Assembly (NCBI GenBank): GCA_937910255.1
Contig: CALEOQ010000326.1
Coordinates: 1 to 5,798, forward strand
Reading direction: 5' to 3'
Source: an uncultured Caulobacteraceae bacterium
GTDB lineage: Bacteria > Pseudomonadota > Alphaproteobacteria > Caulobacterales > Caulobacteraceae
DNA: 5,798 bases
The notes under the pieces are model-generated. The model was not told the origin of the DNA, searched no databases, and saw only the letters and a program-made list of their open reading frames with translations. The position numbers were made by a program, and so were the translations under genes. Within the stretch, counting starts at the first letter, position 1, and each line of letters begins with the position of its first letter. This document shows, one piece after another, positions 5,609 through 5,798 of this stretch.

Positions 5609-5798
5609 ATGCAGGGCGACAAGGCAATTATCCGACTGCTCAACGCAGTGCTCACCAATGAGCTGACTGCGGTGAACCAGTATTTCCTCCACGCGCGGAT
5701 GTTCGAGAACTGGGGCCTGCGCCGCCTGGGCAAGATCGTCTATGAAGAGTCGATCGGCGAAATGAAGCACGCCGACAAGCTCATCAACCGCATCCTGT
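5609..5798 (+). CDS. bfr: Bacterioferritin Bfr, N-terminal part (cut by window edge)
   Basis: Heme-containing ferritin that forms a 24-mer shell, oxidises Fe2+ at a dinuclear centre in each subunit and stores it as a ferric mineral. Sixty-three codons are present of about 160 expected. E18 (TNELTAVNQY), Y25, E51 and H54 (GEMKHAD) match the ferroxidase-centre residues of E. coli Bfr at identical numbering. M52 matches the heme-ligand methionine, so this is a heme-binding Bfr and not a plain ferritin or Dps. The ATG is preceded by AAAGGAG (5596-5602) at 6 nt, the strongest ribosome site on the plus strand, in keeping with an abundant protein. Together with bfd it makes an iron storage/release pair. 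Confidence 0.96.
   Translation, partial: MQGDKAIIRLLNAVLTNELTAVNQYFLHARMFENWGLRRLGKIVYEESIGEMKHADKLINRIL

Overview
This is a high-GC window with short intergenic gaps. Gene content and motif style suggest an alphaproteobacterium, most likely Caulobacterales (Caulobacter or Phenylobacterium type). Supporting signs are the SuhB N-terminus, a cytochrome bd pair followed by a DUF2474-like mini-protein, a GCTAGATG-type -10 element and alphaproteobacterial-type Fur boxes. The organism assignment is an inference from style, not from a database match.

Layout, right to left on the minus strand: the bd-type (cyanide-insensitive-like) quinol oxidase operon cydA (5109-3697), cydB (3697-2672) and an overlapping 50-residue single-span DUF2474/CydX-like protein (2688-2536). 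These are followed by thiE (2493-1828, thiamine-phosphate synthase), suhB (1710-916, inositol-1-monophosphatase family) and a Tat-exported GlpQ-type glycerophosphodiester phosphodiesterase (858 to the left edge, incomplete). On the plus strand, diverging from cydA, lie bfd (5290-5475, bacterioferritin-associated [2Fe-2S] ferredoxin) and the first 63 codons of bfr (from 5609, bacterioferritin), cut by the right edge.

The cyd genes are tightly coupled: a 1-nt TGATG overlap between cydA and cydB, and a 17-nt overlap between cydB and the small ORF, each preceded by a Shine-Dalgarno-like sequence. The bfd/bfr pair is an iron storage and release module: Bfr stores ferric iron and Bfd reduces it through the Bfr heme so that it can leave. 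A perfect 15-bp Fur-like dyad (5221-5235) sits in the cydA/bfd divergent region, over the predicted -35 of bfd. A second, imperfect copy (5515-5529) lies upstream of bfr. The simplest reading is iron-dependent control, with Fur repressing bfd in high iron and possibly acting on bfr in the opposite sense. An effect on the heme-rich bd oxidase is possible but unproven.

The leftmost ~160 bases are an extreme G-rich stretch (only about 15 A/T bases) that ends in near-pure G. Recognisable phosphodiesterase homology stops where it begins, so it is probably a contig-edge artefact. I saw no tRNA, rRNA, CRISPR array or insertion sequence. The long plus-strand open frames opposite cydA, cydB and thiE are high-GC antisense shadows. 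Most of the window is ordinary core metabolism; the interesting parts are the regulatory sites, the short unlisted ORF and the suspect left edge.
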